Assembly: GCF_047238345.1 (NCBI RefSeq)
Contig: NZ_JBDFMQ010000001.1
Span: 1,798,001-1,862,000, forward strand
DNA from: Shouchella sp047238345
Lineage (GTDB): Bacteria; Bacillota; Bacilli; Bacillales; Bacillaceae_D
Direction: 5' to 3'
DNA length: 64,000 bases
Each line of letters begins with the position of its first letter. Position 1 is the stretch's first letter. The notes beneath the pieces were generated by a model. It was not told the DNA's origin, did not search any database, and saw only the letters and a list, made by a program, of their open reading frames with translations. Both the position numbers and the translations under genes were made by a program. Shown in pieces: positions 16,994 through 25,660 of this stretch.

Positions 16994-18021
16994 TGTGCGT
17001 CCTCCTCGCTCCCATTGGCTTCTCGTAAAAAGGTTTCTAAGTTTTTTGCACCCCATACGTCACGAAAATCGTCATATACTTGCTGAGAACTTTCTCGAAA
17101 TTGTCCAATTTCGTCATCGGTTGGATAATAAATGTTCATGCCCTTCTCTTCTAATTCTGTCAATTGTGCTTGTTCTTTTTCTCTAGTCCGGTTAATTTGA
17201 TAGGCATTGGCCTCGGAAGCAACTTTTTTTATGAGTGCTTGGTCCTCAGGTGGTAAAGAATCAAATAGCTCTTTATTCATGCCGAACACGAGCGCATCAT
17301 ACACATAGTTCCACATCGTCATGTATTGTTGTACTTCTATTAAACCTGCCGAATAAGTAACATCCACGGGGTTCTCTTGCCCGTCAATGGTTCCTTGTTG
17401 CAGTGCGGTATAGACTTCGGAAAAAGCCATTGTGATCGGATCCGCTTCTTGAGTACGATACAAGTTCGTGAAAACACCCATACTAGGAACTCGAATTTTA
17501 AGATGATCCAGGTCCTCAGGACTTGTGATCGCACGTGTATCATTGGTAATTTGACGAAACCCACTTTCACCAAACCCAAGAGGTTCAACGCCCCTCTCTC
17601 GTAACATTTCATTAATAATCTCTCCGCTTTGTCCTTGTAACACGCGCTCTGCGTCATCAAAGTCATTAATTAAAAAAGGAGCACTTAAGACGCCGAATCG
17701 TGGGTCAATGCCCGCATAAATAATGCTTGAGTTGTAAGAAAAATCTTTCAAGCCATCCATAAGTTGTTCAACGCCTGCCTCAGGATTCCCAGCAGACAGT
17801 TGTTCATTGGTATACACATCAACAAGGAAGCGACCGTTACTTTGTTCTTTCAAGTCTTTGGCAAACTTTATGGCCCCTTCATACCAGGTTGAGCCTGGCC
17901 CTACGGTTACGCTCATCTTCCACTCATAAACCTCTTCCTCTGTTGTGGCATTACTGCTGCAGCCAGCCACTCCTATGATCGAAAGCATAAGCAGGCATAG
18001 TTGTACATATGGTTTAGCCAT
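16990..18021 (-). CDS. dctP: TRAP transporter substrate-binding lipoprotein (DctP)
   Basis: A 343-residue lipoprotein with lipobox IIGVAGC (Cys 21). The mature part is a DctP-type solute receptor. FGESGFRQITN, followed by DLDHLKIRVPSMGVF, includes the conserved Arg that pairs with the substrate carboxylate in most family members, and PVDVTYSAG is close to the QENP pattern typical of the family. A cre-like box lies just before its ribosome site (AAGGAGGG). It is separated from the preceding oxidase gene by a perfect hairpin. Confidence 0.93.
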   Translation of the reverse strand: MAKPYVQLCLLMLSIIGVAGCSSNATTEEEVYEWKMSVTVGPGSTWYEGAIKFAKDLKEQSNGRFLVDVYTNEQLSAGNPEAGVEQLMDGLKDFSYNSSIIYAGIDPRFGVLSAPFLINDFDDAERVLQGQSGEIINEMLRERGVEPLGFGESGFRQITNDTRAITSPEDLDHLKIRVPSMGVFTNLYRTQEADPITMAFSEVYTALQQGTIDGQENPVDVTYSAGLIEVQQYMTMWNYVYDALVFGMNKELFDSLPPEDQALIKKVASEANAYQINRTREKEQAQLTELEEKGMNIYYPTDDEIGQFRESSQQVYDDFRDVWGAKNLETFLREANGSEEDAQ

Positions 18022-18037
18022 GTCGCCCTCCTTTTAA

Positions 18038-18051
18038 TTAAAGCGCTTACA
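18038..18051 (-). promoter_or_regulatory. cre-like catabolite repression site before dctP
   Basis: On the minus strand TGTAAGCGCTTTAA matches the cre consensus TGWAANCGNTNWCA at 13 of 14 positions. It lies 17 bases before the dctP start codon, suggesting that CcpA restricts expression of the transporter when better sugars are present. Confidence 0.6.
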
Positions 18052-18066
18052 TTTTTTGGTTGGTTT

Positions 18067-18091
18067 CATGACGTCTTTCACAGACGTCATG
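18067..18091 (-). repeat. Perfect hairpin between the oxidase gene and dctP
   Basis: CATGACGTCT, a five-base loop, AGACGTCATG. It overlaps the stop codon of the oxidase gene and has no T-run, so it may stabilise or process the mRNA between the enzyme and transporter parts of the operon instead of ending it. Confidence 0.6.
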
Positions 18092-19472
18092 ATATATAAA
18101 TGTTTTTATTGGGGTTAAACAGATTCGTTGGGTCAAGTGCGCGCTTGATCGCTTTCATTACGTGAAGCGCATCGCCATGTTCTTCTTCTAAATACTTTAC
18201 TTTGCCGATTCCAATGCCATGTTCGCCAGTACATGTGCCCCCTTTTGCTAATGCAAAACGAACGATGGTTTCGTTGTAGGATGCTACGTTCTCAAGTTCT
18301 TCTTTATCTAGGGGGTCTACTAATAACAAGGCATGAAAGTTTCCGTCTCCGACATGACCGACAATTCCAGCCTCTATACGCTGTTCCAATGCTGTGTCTC
18401 GCGCATGGGACACGGCCTCAGCGAGTGCAGAAATAGGGACGCACACATCTGTTACCATTAGCCTTTTCCTAGGATCACTATGTGTAAAGGCATAGGCCAG
18501 GTTATGGCGCGCATGCCAGAGCTCTTGGCGTTCTGCATTGCTTTGGGCTACGTGGAACTGACTCGCATGATAGTCTTGCATGATGCTCTCGCAAAAAGAT
18601 AGATCATGGTGAATGGAGGAAGCATTCCCATGGAATTCAAGAAATAATGTCGGGTGTAATGGGTAATGAGTGTCATTGTGCTGATTAATTTTTTCCATGG
18701 AGTATCCATCAATTAATTCTATTCGGGCTATCGGGATCCCTGATTGCAGAACGGCTGAAACCGAAGATACCGCGTCATGGATAGACGGAAATTGCACACG
18801 ACCGGCTATTATTTTTTCGGGAATACCATACACTTTAATCGTGATTTCGGTGTAACAGCCGAGTGTGCCCTCTGCTCCAACAAATAAGTTGTTTAAATCG
18901 TAGCCAGAAGAAGATTTGGCAGCGCGGTTTCCGCTATGAATGGTCCTTCCGTCTGCTAGCACAATCTCTAAGTCACGAACTTGGTCCCTCATCACGCCAT
19001 ATTTAACAGAGTTCGTTCCACTAGCATTGGTGGCAACCATTCCGCCTATGGTGGCATTGGCGCCAGGATCCACAGAAAAGAAAAGGCCATATTTTTTTAG
19101 CTCTTTGTTTAACTGGTCTCGCGTGACACCTGGCTGTACGGTCACTAACAAATCCTTTTCATCAATTGATAAAACTTCATTCATGAGACTGAAATCAATG
19201 ACAATGCCTTTTTCGTATGGAATGACGTGCCCTTCTAAACTCGTACCTAGGCCATAGGGGTATATTTTTTCATTATACGCTTCGGCAAGTTGAACGATGG
19301 TGACGACGTCTTCTGTTGATGATGGATAGACGACGATATCTGGCATGGCTGATACGTGATAAGATTCATCGTTACTATGGAGTGAGCGCTGTGACTCACT
19401 AACGTATACTTGATCGTGGTTTAGTTTCGACCGCAATTCTTGCACAATAGGAGAAATTTTTACAGTCGACAT
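18087..19472 (-). CDS. FAD-linked oxidase, GlcD/D-lactate dehydrogenase type
   Basis: 461 residues. The start is the ATG after AAGGAGG, 30 codons inside the longest frame. The N-terminal half is an FAD_binding_4 (VAO/PCMH) domain: PDIVVYPSSTEDV, PYGLGTSLEGH and SVDPGANATIGGMVATNASG are hallmarks. The C-terminal half is FAD-oxidase C with VGHVGDGNFHALL and GTCTGEHGIGIGK. Such enzymes oxidise 2-hydroxy acids (D-lactate, glycolate and others) to 2-oxo acids, passing electrons to quinone or an electron-transfer partner. The gene overlaps the DUF35 gene by 13 bases. It could act on the imported acid or on an intermediate. Confidence 0.92.
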   Translation of the reverse strand: MSTVKISPIVQELRSKLNHDQVYVSESQRSLHSNDESYHVSAMPDIVVYPSSTEDVVTIVQLAEAYNEKIYPYGLGTSLEGHVIPYEKGIVIDFSLMNEVLSIDEKDLLVTVQPGVTRDQLNKELKKYGLFFSVDPGANATIGGMVATNASGTNSVKYGVMRDQVRDLEIVLADGRTIHSGNRAAKSSSGYDLNNLFVGAEGTLGCYTEITIKVYGIPEKIIAGRVQFPSIHDAVSSVSAVLQSGIPIARIELIDGYSMEKINQHNDTHYPLHPTLFLEFHGNASSIHHDLSFCESIMQDYHASQFHVAQSNAERQELWHARHNLAYAFTHSDPRKRLMVTDVCVPISALAEAVSHARDTALEQRIEAGIVGHVGDGNFHALLLVDPLDKEELENVASYNETIVRFALAKGGTCTGEHGIGIGKVKYLEEEHGDALHVMKAIKRALDPTNLFNPNKNIYIS

Positions 19473-19789
19473 ATCACGTCCTCCTTTGTGGCAAGGTAAG
19501 CTCCTTCTACTTGTTGAATGATTTTGACGGTGTCTCCTATTTGAATCTGTTGATCGGTACAACGGACGGACAAACGTGTATGTTCCTGTATGTCAATGAG
19601 TGCAATAACATATGGAGAGAGTGATTGATAGGCATCAGGCGCTGCATGAATGGTTGTATGTGAATAGACTGTTCCTATTCCTTCTACAAACGTTTCTGTA
19701 AACTCGTCGCTTAAGCAACGTGAACAATAGATCTTTTCTTCAACCCAACAATGCTTGCAATGTTGGCATGTATAGAGCGGAATTTCCAT
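19460..19789 (-). CDS. DUF35 zinc-ribbon/OB-fold partner of thiolase
   Basis: 109 residues. An N-terminal rubredoxin-like zinc ribbon (CQHC at the start, then CSRC about 14 residues later) is followed by an OB-fold (GIGTVYSHTTIH, YVIALIDI). DUF35 proteins form complexes with SCP2-type thiolases and help bind or channel the acyl-CoA. It sits three bases after the thiolase stop, which fits this partnership. Confidence 0.9.
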   Translation of the reverse strand: MEIPLYTCQHCKHCWVEEKIYCSRCLSDEFTETFVEGIGTVYSHTTIHAAPDAYQSLSPYVIALIDIQEHTRLSVRCTDQQIQIGDTVKIIQQVEGAYLATKEDVICRL

Positions 19790-19792
19790 GTT

Positions 19793-20932
19793 TTATGCAC
19801 CTTCCTTTTTAAATAAATGAACGAGTGAATATGCTCCCGTACCGCCTAGATTTTGAGCCATCCCAACTCGAGCATGTTCCACCTGGTTCGGTGCGGTTCC
19901 CCTTAATTGCTCAACGATTTGAACAATTTGTGCGATCCCGGTTGCGCCGATGGGATGTCCTTTTGATAATAGTCCACCACTCGTATTGACAGGTATATCA
20001 CCACCGTGGTTCGTTAATCCTTTTTCAACCGCCTCAAAGCCCGTACCTCTTTCGAAGAAACCTAATTCTTCAATGGCAATGATCTCTGTCATGGAAAAAC
20101 AGTCATGTAACTCCAAAACATCAACATCGTTTGGTTCCATAGCTGCTTGTGAATAGGCTTGTTTTGCTGCTTCTTCAGTGGCTGGAATACGAGTTAAATC
20201 GTCAACTTCTTGCATGATTGGTGTACCAGATGCCTGGCCCGAAGCGATGACTTCTACTCCTTCTCTTGCTACATTTTGAACAACAACAGCTGCGGCCCCA
20301 TCGGATATCGGAGAGCAATCAAACAAACCAAGAGGGTCAGTAATCATTCGTGCTGAAAGAATCTCTTCTAGTGACGTGGCTGCTTGAAACTGCGACAACG
20401 GGTTTTGCCTCGCATAGTTTCTATTTTTAAAAGCAACCATGGCTAAATGAGACTTCGTGGCTCCATATTCATACATGTAGCGATTGGCGACTACACCAAA
20501 ATAACCTGGAAACGTCAAGCCAGTTTTTGATTCCATGCTACTGTTATCCATCGCATGGTTAACAGCCGATATGACGTGGTTTGTCTGAATGTGGGTCATC
20601 TTTTCGCCACCAACCACAAGGACAGTCTTGTATGCACCGGCTTTTAACAATTGATAAGCTTGGCGAAAGGCAATCCCGCCTGATGCGCATGCTCCTTCAG
20701 TTTTCATGGATGGAATGTGTCCGAGTCCGAGTTCGGTTACGAGAATGCTGCCTAAAATCTCTTGTTGTGCTAAAGGTCCCCCCATAAAGTTTCCGACGAT
20801 GATTGCGTCTACTTTGGGTCTACCTGCATCGATTAAAGCTTGTCGAGACGCTTTTAACAGTAACGTCTTGAGTGAATCGTTGCTTTTTCCAAAACGGGTC
20901 ATGCCGACTCCTGTTACGGCTACTCTGCTCAT
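19793..20932 (-). CDS. SCP2-type thiolase family protein
   Basis: 379 residues of the thiolase fold. The nucleophilic Cys is in EGACASGG (about residue 82). The HDCFS motif (about 285) and the catalytic His in GGLLSKGHPIGATG (about 330) are those of the SCP2/lipid-transfer thiolase branch, which lacks the classical C-terminal CxG. The last active-site region reads AQNLGGTGA instead. These enzymes cleave 3-oxoacyl-CoAs or run related Claisen or retro-aldol steps together with DUF35 partners. It overlaps the CoA ligase stop by four bases and precedes the DUF35 gene. Confidence 0.9.
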   Translation of the reverse strand: MSRVAVTGVGMTRFGKSNDSLKTLLLKASRQALIDAGRPKVDAIIVGNFMGGPLAQQEILGSILVTELGLGHIPSMKTEGACASGGIAFRQAYQLLKAGAYKTVLVVGGEKMTHIQTNHVISAVNHAMDNSSMESKTGLTFPGYFGVVANRYMYEYGATKSHLAMVAFKNRNYARQNPLSQFQAATSLEEILSARMITDPLGLFDCSPISDGAAAVVVQNVAREGVEVIASGQASGTPIMQEVDDLTRIPATEEAAKQAYSQAAMEPNDVDVLELHDCFSMTEIIAIEELGFFERGTGFEAVEKGLTNHGGDIPVNTSGGLLSKGHPIGATGIAQIVQIVEQLRGTAPNQVEHARVGMAQNLGGTGAYSLVHLFKKEGA

Positions 20933-22413
20933 CGTCTCACCTTTTCGCTATACAAATTTTTAAGTTCTCGTCTTAAGATTTTTCCATAAGGACTCTTTGG
21001 AAGAGCCGTCACAATCTCAATATGGGCGGGTTTTTTATAGCTCGCAACATGTTCCTTGCAGTGTAAAATTAATTGAGCGGCGTCAGTGGTAAATCCATGC
21101 TTCAAGACGACATGAGCGTAAGCCGTTTCACCCCACTTGTCATCAGGGACACCAAACACACAGACTTCTTTTACCCCTTCATGTTCGTTCAAGACTTCTT
21201 CCACTTCTCTTGGATAAATGTTCATTCCACCACTTATAATGACATCATTCTTCCGATCAATCAGGTGAAGATAGCCACATTCATCTGTCCACCCTAAATC
21301 CCCAGTAAAAAACCAGCCATCTTTTATCGCGTGTCTCGTCGCTTCTTCATTCTCCCAGTAGCCATCCATGACCAAAGGGCCTTTACAGGTTACTTCCCCA
21401 ACTTCCCCTTGAGGTACTTCAACGCCTGCTTCATCTCGAATCACCATGTCGACCATTGGACCAACTGCACCACATGAGGACATATGTTGTGGTAATTTGC
21501 CTTTTGGCATGATCGTGATTGCCATGGGGGCCTCTACCAATCCGTAAGTTTCCGCAAAAATTGGACCCAGTTGTTGAAGAGCCTCCTGCAATTTCTCAGA
21601 GGCGATAGGCGCTCCCGCCATATTAATGCTTTTTAAGAATCTTAATTTCGTCGGATCAAATCCTTCTTCTTGAACCATTAAATTGACGATCGTCGGGACC
21701 ATGAAAATAGTGGTTACTCGTTGCTGTTCCAGTTGATGCGGTGTGCGTTCAGAATCAAATTTGTCAAAAATGACTTGTTTCAGGCCAAAAAAGAGTGCGC
21801 ATTGAGCCAGAAAATTGCTTCCATGCGTTAACGGCGCGACGTGACCAATGATATCCTCGTAACCGATCTCACAAGCCATCAGCAGGGATTGAGCCGATGC
21901 AATGATCGCTCGGTGAGACAGCACGGCTCCTTTTGGTCTTCCTGTTGTGCCTGACGTGTACATAATCGCAAACGTGTCTTGCTCTGATAACGAAATATTC
22001 GGGTATTTTATGTCGTAATGAGATATAAACGCTTTGTAATCTTCTTCAAGCGTTATCGTCACAATGTTAGACTCAACCACATCGGTTAACGCTTTTTCTC
22101 CTATTAGTACAGATGCCTTGGAGTGTTGCAAAATGAAATCTATTTCTTTTGGATGTAATTTGATATTAATAGGGACTTTCACGAAACCAGTCATCGCGAC
22201 AGCGAGGTCGATGACAATATGTTCCGCGCGGTTTGACGCAAGTATGGCGACCCGATCCCCTTTTTGCAGGCCTTTTGCTGTAAGTGCTGATGCGAGACGA
22301 CACGATTCTTCTTTTAACGCTTGATAAGTCATACTACGACGTTCATCAATAAGGGCAATCTTTTCTGCATGCTGGATAAAAGCCTTTTTAGCTAAACTGG
22401 AAAGCGTTATCAT
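20929..22413 (-). CDS. Acyl-CoA ligase (AMP-binding, class I adenylate-forming)
   Basis: 494 residues. The P-loop motif A3 is MYTSGTTGRPKGAV (about 150-163), the A5 motif AETYGLVEAP is visible, A7/A8 reads FTGDLGW and then IDRKNDVIISGGMNIYPREVEEVL, and the catalytic Lys is in PKSPYGKILRREL near the C-terminus. It activates a carboxylic acid with ATP and CoA. In this operon it would load the acid taken up by the TRAP system. Chain length or aromatic preference cannot be read. It overlaps its neighbours by four bases on each side (ATGA). Confidence 0.93.
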   Translation of the reverse strand: MITLSSLAKKAFIQHAEKIALIDERRSMTYQALKEESCRLASALTAKGLQKGDRVAILASNRAEHIVIDLAVAMTGFVKVPINIKLHPKEIDFILQHSKASVLIGEKALTDVVESNIVTITLEEDYKAFISHYDIKYPNISLSEQDTFAIMYTSGTTGRPKGAVLSHRAIIASAQSLLMACEIGYEDIIGHVAPLTHGSNFLAQCALFFGLKQVIFDKFDSERTPHQLEQQRVTTIFMVPTIVNLMVQEEGFDPTKLRFLKSINMAGAPIASEKLQEALQQLGPIFAETYGLVEAPMAITIMPKGKLPQHMSSCGAVGPMVDMVIRDEAGVEVPQGEVGEVTCKGPLVMDGYWENEEATRHAIKDGWFFTGDLGWTDECGYLHLIDRKNDVIISGGMNIYPREVEEVLNEHEGVKEVCVFGVPDDKWGETAYAHVVLKHGFTTDAAQLILHCKEHVASYKKPAHIEIVTALPKSPYGKILRRELKNLYSEKVRR

Positions 22414-22892
22414 TTTATCCTCCTTTCTAGTGGTGCGGCATCGAATCGAATGGTCTTATAGGTGAGACGCTCATCGTACGCTCGTATTGCGGTGACCTCT
22501 GGAGAAGAAATGACGGTAAATTCTACTGTAATACAAACTTTATTGTAGCCTCTTAAAAAATGGCCAGCTTGAATACGCCCATCCATTCGTTCCACAATGC
22601 CATGTAAATGCATATCCAGATCACCTTGCTCATCTTTACAGATAAAACCCGTTGCTTGAATAAGTTCCACTGGTTCTTCGATCGTTGTGGCAGGCGCATA
22701 GCCATCTGGTCTGTTGTGTTGATTCACTTTAAAGACGGTAAAACCCGTTTTGTCTAGCGAACCTATGCATGTTACCATTCCTGAATGGATTTGGTTGTTT
22801 TTACAAATCCTCAGAATTCCATCCATCAAGTCTTCTCCCACAAGTAAAGACCCGTATAAAACGTGGTTGTTGGTCGTTATTTGTACACTCAT
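22410..22892 (-). CDS. PPC/DUF296 domain protein
   Basis: 160 residues forming one PPC (plants and prokaryotes conserved, DUF296) domain: GSLLVGEDLMDGILRICKNN at the start, VTCIGSLDKTGFTVF, and an HLHGIV core with the His pair typical of the prokaryotic form. Prokaryotic members are trimers that bind a metal and are mostly uncharacterised; plant relatives are AT-hook DNA-binding proteins. No AT-hook is present here. It overlaps the CoA ligase gene by four bases, so it is tightly linked to a catabolic enzyme set. An enzymatic or acyl-binding role is likely but is inference. Confidence 0.85.
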   Translation of the reverse strand: MSVQITTNNHVLYGSLLVGEDLMDGILRICKNNQIHSGMVTCIGSLDKTGFTVFKVNQHNRPDGYAPATTIEEPVELIQATGFICKDEQGDLDMHLHGIVERMDGRIQAGHFLRGYNKVCITVEFTVISSPEVTAIRAYDERLTYKTIRFDAAPLERRIK

Positions 22893-22916
22893 TTTCGTGT
22901 CCTCCTCCGTTCATAC

Positions 22917-23690
22917 TTAGCCGATTGCGGAACCTCCACATACTTTTAACACCTCACCGGTCACATAATCTGAATAGGAAGAAGCGAAATAGACGACCGC
23001 TCCTGCGATGTCTTCAGGATCCCCCATCCGATTAATGACTTGGTTACTCAGCGGGTAGTCAAGATCTTTTGTTATTTCTGTTTTTATTGGTCCTGGTGCA
23101 ATGCTATTACACGTAATCCCTAATGCACCAACTTCTTTCGCCACCCACTTTGTTAAGGCAATTACTCCACCTTTGGACGCTGCGTAAGCGGGTCCAGAAC
23201 GAGCTGATTTCTTTCCATCATGAAACGATAACGGCCCACCCATAATTCCTGAGATCGAACTAACATTAATGATTTTTCCACTTCCTTGATCTTTCATATA
23301 CGGGTAAATCGCCTCTTTGGTCATAAAGAAGGTTCCTCGTAAATTCGTATTAATATCCCGTGCCCACATCTCTTCTGTTATGTCTTCTAGGTCGAGTCGT
23401 GAACAAGTCCCTGCATTGTTGACAACGATATCAATGGAACCAAAACGAGAATAAACATCCTTCATCAATTGTTGAATCACGCCACGATCTTGAATGTCGA
23501 TACAGACACTCATTACGTCTCCTCGTACATTAGCTTGAGTGGATTCAATTAGACTGGCTGTTTCATGACAATCTAGAATATCGACCAGGACGACGTGTGC
23601 CCCCTCTTTTGCGAGAGCACGGGCGGAAGCAGCTCCAATTCCGCGGGAGGCACCAGTAATAATTGCTACTTTTCCTTGTAAACTTGCCAT
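22917..23690 (-). CDS. Short-chain dehydrogenase/reductase (FabG-like)
   Basis: 257 residues. The start is the ATG after a weak GAGTTGAGGA, giving MASLQGKVAIITGA. Classical SDR features are present: GASRGIG cofactor loop (about 12-18), NNAG (about 92), a Ser in the ISGIM region and YAASK (Tyr-x-x-x-Lys) for catalysis. It probably interconverts a 3-hydroxyacyl and 3-oxoacyl form ahead of the thiolase, NAD(P)-dependent. It lies 20 bases after the IclR gene in the same direction. Confidence 0.9.
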   Translation of the reverse strand: MASLQGKVAIITGASRGIGAASARALAKEGAHVVLVDILDCHETASLIESTQANVRGDVMSVCIDIQDRGVIQQLMKDVYSRFGSIDIVVNNAGTCSRLDLEDITEEMWARDINTNLRGTFFMTKEAIYPYMKDQGSGKIINVSSISGIMGGPLSFHDGKKSARSGPAYAASKGGVIALTKWVAKEVGALGITCNSIAPGPIKTEITKDLDYPLSNQVINRMGDPEDIAGAVVYFASSYSDYVTGEVLKVCGGSAIG

Positions 23691-23710
23691 TTCCTCAACT
23701 CCTATAGGGT

Positions 23711-24475
23711 TTAATTTAGAACTTCTGCATTCCAACCAAGTGTACTCGAAATCTTTTGAGCATAATGTAATAGCTGATTAATTGTGATTTTGGTTTTTGC
23801 TTCATCAAGTCTTAGTGCGACTCCTGCTACACTTAGTGCTGCGACAACTTTTCCAGTGGAATCATAAATAGGTGCTGCCATTCCTTTAAGGCCTAAAAGG
23901 TATTCTTCGTGATCAATGGCAAAGCCCTGTGCTTTAATCGTTGCTAATTCTTCTAGGAGCGTTTCTTTTACGACCAACGTGTTGTCAGTCTTTTTTTCAA
24001 GCTTCGTCTTTGATAAGTACTTTTGCAAGAGTGGTTCATCTAAGTGAGCCAAAAACAATTTTCCTGAAGCCACGGTATAGGAAGGGGCTCGGTCACCGGG
24101 ACCTAACACAATGCGAACGGTTTGAGAGCTTTCCACTTTTGACAAGTAGGAAACAGAATAATTCTGAAACGTTGAGATTAGAACACTCTCCCCTGTTTCT
24201 TTTGCGAGCGCTTCCAAAAAAGGTCTTGAATCGCCAACAAGGTCATAATGATTCTCTGCCATTTTCCCCATATCAATAAATTTATAAGACATGCGAATCT
24301 TGTTATTAGGAAGTTTTTCGATAATACCAATCTCAGTTAGTGTCACTAAAAACCGATGTACCGTAGTTTGATTTAAATCTAATTCACGAGATAATTCTGT
24401 AGCGGTTTTTGGTTCTTTGCACAACACATTGATAATATCAAAAGCTTTTCCCAAACTTTTGTTTTGGTACTGCAT
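23711..24475 (-). CDS. IclR family transcriptional regulator
   Basis: 254 residues when started at the ATG preceded by AAAGAGTG; a start six codons earlier (ATG 24493) has no ribosome site. The N-terminal winged helix is clear (TATELSRELDLNQTTVHRFL, about 22-41), followed by the IclR effector domain with GMAAPIYDSTGKVVAALSVAG. It is the first gene of the minus-strand catabolic block and probably responds to the acid or its CoA ester. A TTGACA-17-TATGGT promoter with two dyads just downstream of its -10 suggests autoregulation together with the operon. Confidence 0.92.
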   Translation of the reverse strand: MQYQNKSLGKAFDIINVLCKEPKTATELSRELDLNQTTVHRFLVTLTEIGIIEKLPNNKIRMSYKFIDMGKMAENHYDLVGDSRPFLEALAKETGESVLISTFQNYSVSYLSKVESSQTVRIVLGPGDRAPSYTVASGKLFLAHLDEPLLQKYLSKTKLEKKTDNTLVVKETLLEELATIKAQGFAIDHEEYLLGLKGMAAPIYDSTGKVVAALSVAGVALRLDEAKTKITINQLLHYAQKISSTLGWNAEVLN

Positions 24476-24487
24476 ATTCAACACTCT

Positions 24488-24524
24488 TTTCATATAGTGA
24501 AAGTTAATTTTCTTTATATGAAAA
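24488..24524 (-). promoter_or_regulatory. Tandem IclR-like operator dyads
   Basis: Two dyads, TTTCATATAGTGAAA (24488-24502) and TTTTCTTTATATGAAAA (24508-24524), together also form TTTCATATA ... TATATGAAA with perfect nine-base arms. They begin right after the -10 of the regulator promoter. TTTCnnnnnGAAA-type dyads resemble known IclR-family sites. Confidence 0.55.
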
Positions 24525-24552
24525 CCATACTCCAAATAAAAAACGCTGTCAA
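24524..24552 (-). promoter_or_regulatory. Sigma-A promoter of the IclR-led operon
   Basis: TTGACA at 24552-24547 and TATGGT at 24529-24524 with a 17-base spacer on the minus strand. It lies 48 bases before the IclR start. Confidence 0.65.
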
Positions 24553-24702
24553 CGAAAAATTCTGAACTTTTTACAAAAATGAATGGAACTTATCTGGCTT
24601 TCCCGTTATGATAACCTCTATACCGAGTTCTTCAGAAGCGTGAGTCTAAGGTGTGAGTAATAAAAAAACGTGGAACGTCATGTCGTCGGTTGCTTTATTG
24701 AG

Positions 24703-24996
24703 ATGAAACAGATGACTCGGAGGTCCATTTCTCTTCTTGTGTTGGTTCTACTTTTAATCTTTAACCTCGTTTTCTTAGATGCGGTTTCTCGAAGTAGTTT
24801 TGTATACGATAGTGTGCTTTGGACCGTATATGTATGGTTCATCCCTCTTTCAATCATTCTAATTGTCATCTTGATAATAGTTAGCTTTTTTACAAAAAAT
24901 GAAAACCGGTCTATAGCAACGTTTGCGATTGTTGTTTTAGGTGTAATCGTGCTTCTATTTTTCTTTTTTGCTTATTTTGGAGCAAATTTTGCTTAA
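24703..24996 (+). CDS. Small membrane protein with three predicted helices
   Basis: A 97-residue product if started at ATG 24703; ATG 24712 and an upstream GTG (24670) are alternatives because no ribosome site is convincing. Three hydrophobic helices (about 8-25, 40-62 and 70-93) with a charged loop KNENR. The family is not recognised. It opens the accessory region of small membrane proteins. Confidence 0.5.
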   Translation: MKQMTRRSISLLVLVLLLIFNLVFLDAVSRSSFVYDSVLWTVYVWFIPLSIILIVILIIVSFFTKNENRSIATFAIVVLGVIVLLFFFFAYFGANFA

Positions 24997-25050
24997 AACA
25001 AACATTATTTCATAATGTGAAATACAGAACGATTTGGAGGGGTTTGTTTA

Positions 25051-25209
25051 ATGGATGGTCAATACTTTGTTGGCTGGGGAACATTGGCACTCATCAATGC
25101 AGGGATCGCGCAAGGAAAGAACCGTTCTGGACTGAATTGGTTTTTCCTTTCACTCCTATTTGGTCCCTTTGCAACATTTATTCTAGTCGTGATGGAAAAA
25201 ATAAAATAA
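25051..25209 (+). CDS. Small membrane protein, 52 residues
   Basis: TTGGAGGGG lies ten bases before the ATG, and the product starts MDGQYFVGWG. The core GKNRSGLNWFF followed by LLFGPFATFILVV fits a widespread type of small bacterial membrane protein with a short basic turn before one strong helix ending in a Pro-containing segment. The function is unknown. A longer overlapping frame in another phase lacks such features. Confidence 0.65.
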   Translation: MDGQYFVGWGTLALINAGIAQGKNRSGLNWFFLSLLFGPFATFILVVMEKIK

Positions 25210-25387
25210 CGGAAAAAACCGCTTGTTAGGCGGCGTTTTAAGATGCTATCGGGGTACTTGCTGGAGCAATCGCCAAATTAAAAATCATTTGGAGGTAGGA
25301 GAAATCCAAACTTATTATGTACTTAGGCTCACTTATTAAAAGCACTACCTTATATATGAAGAACCATTTAAAGCGAGTCCTCATTAC

Positions 25388-25660
25388 TTATTGTTCTTTT
25401 ATGTTGAATGTGAGCACATCAATTAGAAATAAAAAAAGTAAGCAACTGATTAGTATCCTCGACACAACGATAGGTTCAACTCCGATAAAAATTAATACCA
25501 TGATGGTGACAAAGATGACGAACCATACTGAAGTAAATAGTTTTGCAGACATCTTATTATATTTTCTGCAGTTCAAGCATTTAACGCGGTTACCGATTTT
25601 TCTTAATGCACTCCAACGCGACATTTCATGATTACAGTGTGAACACTGTTGATTGCGCAT
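25388..25660 (-). CDS. Small zinc-ribbon membrane protein (CxxC-18-CxxC type), paralogue of 50625-50918
   Basis: 90 residues. The N-terminal ribbon has CSHC and CLNC 18 residues apart; two hydrophobic helices follow (about 40-62 and 65-85). The arrangement is like the cxxc_20_cxxc small-protein family of Bacillales. The gene at 50625 encodes a relative with CNHC and CPHC at the same spacing and a shared SVWF segment. The ribosome site reads GAGGAATT. The function is unknown. Confidence 0.7.
   Translation of the reverse strand: MRNQQCSHCNHEMSRWSALRKIGNRVKCLNCRKYNKMSAKLFTSVWFVIFVTIMVLIFIGVEPIVVSRILISCLLFLFLIDVLTFNIKEQ

Noticed and set aside
25017..25229. 70-codon frame overlapping the 52-residue membrane protein gene
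   Set aside because: The phase used at 25051-25209 has the ribosome site and a membrane-protein pattern; this one does not.
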